Assembly (NCBI GenBank): GCA_031279175.1
Contig: JAITJA010000146.1
Coordinates: 1-8,697 of the forward strand
DNA: 8,697 nt
From: Odoribacteraceae bacterium
GTDB lineage: Bacteria > Bacteroidota > Bacteroidia > Bacteroidales > Marinifilaceae
Direction of reading: 5' to 3'
Below the pieces are notes generated by a model that saw only the letters and a list, made by a program, of their open reading frames with translations, was not told where the DNA came from and did no database searches. The number at the start of each line of letters is the position of its first letter. Within the stretch, counting starts at the first letter, position 1. Made by a program: the position numbers and the translations under genes. Below, piece by piece: positions 7,126 to 8,697 of the stretch.

Positions 7126-8697
7126 ATGAAACGTACAAACATTATTACCGGAGCAATCATTATCACTGCATTGTGCGTCGTATTTACAACAACGTGTAAC
7201 AGGAATGAATCTGTTTTTGTCAATCCCGAATATGATAGTAGCGACGCCGATTATTTTTCGTTACACAAAATCGAACGAACCGATACGGCGACAATTGTTT
7301 ATGCTGACGTGTATCACTTGCCTAATTATTGGGTACTAATCTCGTCCGGCATTAAACTGAAAGACAGTAAGAATAAAACCTACAAGTTGCTTGCCTGTCG
7401 CGGATTTGAAACGGATAAAAAGGTATTTATGCCGGCGACCGGTTCGATGTCGTTCGCGCTTTATTTCGAACCGGTCGATAAACGCGAGAAAATAGTGGAT
7501 ATCATCGACATGGACGAGAACGGGGCAACCATAACCGGCATTAAACTGTATAATGTCAAACATGACGAACCGGTGCAATGCCTGCTGAAAGGCGAAGTAA
7601 TCAATCGACCTCAAAGCAGCCGGTTGGTGTTGTTGACAGACGTGGAAGATTTTCGCACGGCCAAAGTGACATATATCTCGATACACGATGGCAAGTTTGA
7701 ATATCCACTCTATACAAATGCCGAAGAAACCTGGCAATTGATATTTTATGACGAGATACAGCAAGGTACATGGCGTTCGGTTAATTTCATTGCCGAATCG
7801 GGGACATGTTATTTCACGCTGAACAACGAGAATGAATGGGAAAATAATTCTATACGTGGCGGTAAATATACCGAGATCTATCGTTCGATTCCCGACAGTT
7901 TGGGTAAAACGTTGAATGTTCACTACAAACCATTCAATGAAAAAAGGGATAAACTGCACGAGGAAAATAAGTATTATACTCCGGAAGCGAACAGGATATT
8001 GGAAGAGGTACGCGGCCTGCCTCGGGACGCCCCAAACCAAAACGCTTTGTGGCAACAGTTTTACGAGCTGGAAAACGAGGGAAAACTCAAAACCATGGAA
8101 GCAATTGATCTGGAAAAAGAGACCAGTCGAATATATAAAACAATGTACGCGGACAAACTGATGGATTATGCAAGAGAACACGCGGATATTGTCGGGTATT
8201 CTTTCCTGGTTAAAAATATCCGGAATACTATCGAACAAAACCGGGACCAGTTGGACGTGAAGGAGATGTTTGCTGTTTTTCACGACGCGTACGAGAAGAA
8301 ATATCCCGACCATCCTTACACGTCGGTAATAAGAAGTTACATTCAGGCGGCTGACATTAAGGTAGGGAATCCCTGTCCCGACTTCGTGACGGAAGACAGC
8401 GAAGGTAAGGAAGTGCATTTGTCCGGGTTGATAAAAGACAAGGTGGCTCTTGTTCATTTATGGGCGTCGTGGTGCGGCCCGTGCCGACGACATGGCAAGG
8501 AGATGATACCGATCTACGAAATGTATAAAGACAAGGGGTTTACAATAGTGGGCGTCGCACGCGAGCAGAAGAAAGAATCAATGTTTTCCGCTATCGAAAA
8601 GGATAAATATCCATGGCAAAATTTCATAGAATTGAATGATAAGAACGGCATATGGATAAAATTCGGTATAAGTAATGCCGGTGGCGGTGATTTTTTG
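7126..8697 (+). CDS. Exported thioredoxin-like (TlpA/AhpC-TSA type) protein, 3' end cut by the window
   Basis: The frame from this ATG is open for 524 codons to the last base, so the C-terminus is missing, probably by a few dozen residues. Residues 1-24 look like a signal peptide with a hydrophobic core (IITGAIIITALCVVF) ending at C24, which could be lipidated; TTTC is a poor lipobox, so this is uncertain. Residues about 30-145 resemble an N-terminal beta-rich module common in Bacteroidota envelope proteins. Residues about 150-240 look like a DUF4369-type beta domain, and 250-405 are mostly helical linker. The thioredoxin fold starts near VGNPCPDF (413-420) and carries the active site WASWCGPC with C450 and C453. 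It would act as a periplasmic thiol-disulfide reductase or in cytochrome maturation or envelope redox work. The visible end reads NAGGGDFL (517-524), where a cis-proline is usual. GC content is clearly lower than in ppdK and nagB. Substrate unknown. Confidence 0.9.
   Translation, partial: MKRTNIITGAIIITALCVVFTTTCNRNESVFVNPEYDSSDADYFSLHKIERTDTATIVYADVYHLPNYWVLISSGIKLKDSKNKTYKLLACRGFETDKKVFMPATGSMSFALYFEPVDKREKIVDIIDMDENGATITGIKLYNVKHDEPVQCLLKGEVINRPQSSRLVLLTDVEDFRTAKVTYISIHDGKFEYPLYTNAEETWQLIFYDEIQQGTWRSVNFIAESGTCYFTLNNENEWENNSIRGGKYTEIYRSIPDSLGKTLNVHYKPFNEKRDKLHEENKYYTPEANRILEEVRGLPRDAPNQNALWQQFYELENEGKLKTMEAIDLEKETSRIYKTMYADKLMDYAREHADIVGYSFLVKNIRNTIEQNRDQLDVKEMFAVFHDAYEKKYPDHPYTSVIRSYIQAADIKVGNPCPDFVTEDSEGKEVHLSGLIKDKVALVHLWASWCGPCRRHGKEMIPIYEMYKDKGFTIVGVAREQKKESMFSAIEKDKYPWQNFIELNDKNGIWIKFGISNAGGGDFL

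Noticed and set aside
7336..8457. Long minus-strand ORF of 373 codons
   Set aside because: It is antisense to the thioredoxin-like gene, whose plus frame has a signal peptide and WCGPC motif. The translation is hydrophobic-biased and shows no recognisable domain.

Overview
The window reads as a stretch of a Bacteroidales-type (Bacteroidota) chromosome. Three things point there: a long NagB fused to a PIG-L deacetylase domain, a Bacteroidota layout I recognise from memory; a perfect TAnnTTTG -7 promoter element ahead of the first large gene, with A/T-rich leaders in place of clear Shine-Dalgarno sites; and a large N-terminally extended thioredoxin-fold envelope protein of a kind common in that phylum. 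The core genes are GC-rich (near 60% by eye), so a high-GC member of the order is likely. I cannot place it to genus.

Layout. Bases 1-102 hold no gene, only a small inverted repeat. Bases 103-372 hold a compact array of 21-bp tandem repeats, twelve full units plus a partial one, most centred on a 10-bp palindrome. A short doubtful ORF follows (459-695), and its tail overlaps an A/T-rich promoter. Next comes a probable two-gene operon: a ROK-family regulator (703-1956) and, 16 bp later, nagB fused to a PIG-L domain (1973-3910). A strong hairpin separates this from a monocistronic pyruvate, phosphate dikinase gene (4091-6826), which ends in a textbook intrinsic terminator. A 240-bp intergenic region with small dyads and a 21-bp-spaced direct repeat leads into a lower-GC gene for a signal-peptide or lipoprotein thioredoxin-like protein (7126 onward). 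That gene is cut by the window end.

How the genes fit together. The ROK protein probably senses a sugar or sugar phosphate and controls itself and nagB. The NagB domain would convert glucosamine-6-phosphate to fructose-6-phosphate and ammonia. The fused PIG-L domain could supply a deacetylation step on an N-acetylated amino sugar, but that is inference. Carbon from this route enters glycolysis, where PPDK interconverts PEP and pyruvate. PPDK has its own signals and is not obviously part of the amino-sugar operon. The thioredoxin-like protein belongs to envelope redox biology and looks unrelated to its neighbours.

Most of the window is ordinary metabolism. The least explained element is the palindromic 21-bp array, where two positions in the palindrome always change together. 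Also worth checking are the change at a NagB catalytic aspartate and the dyad-rich region ahead of the thioredoxin-like gene.
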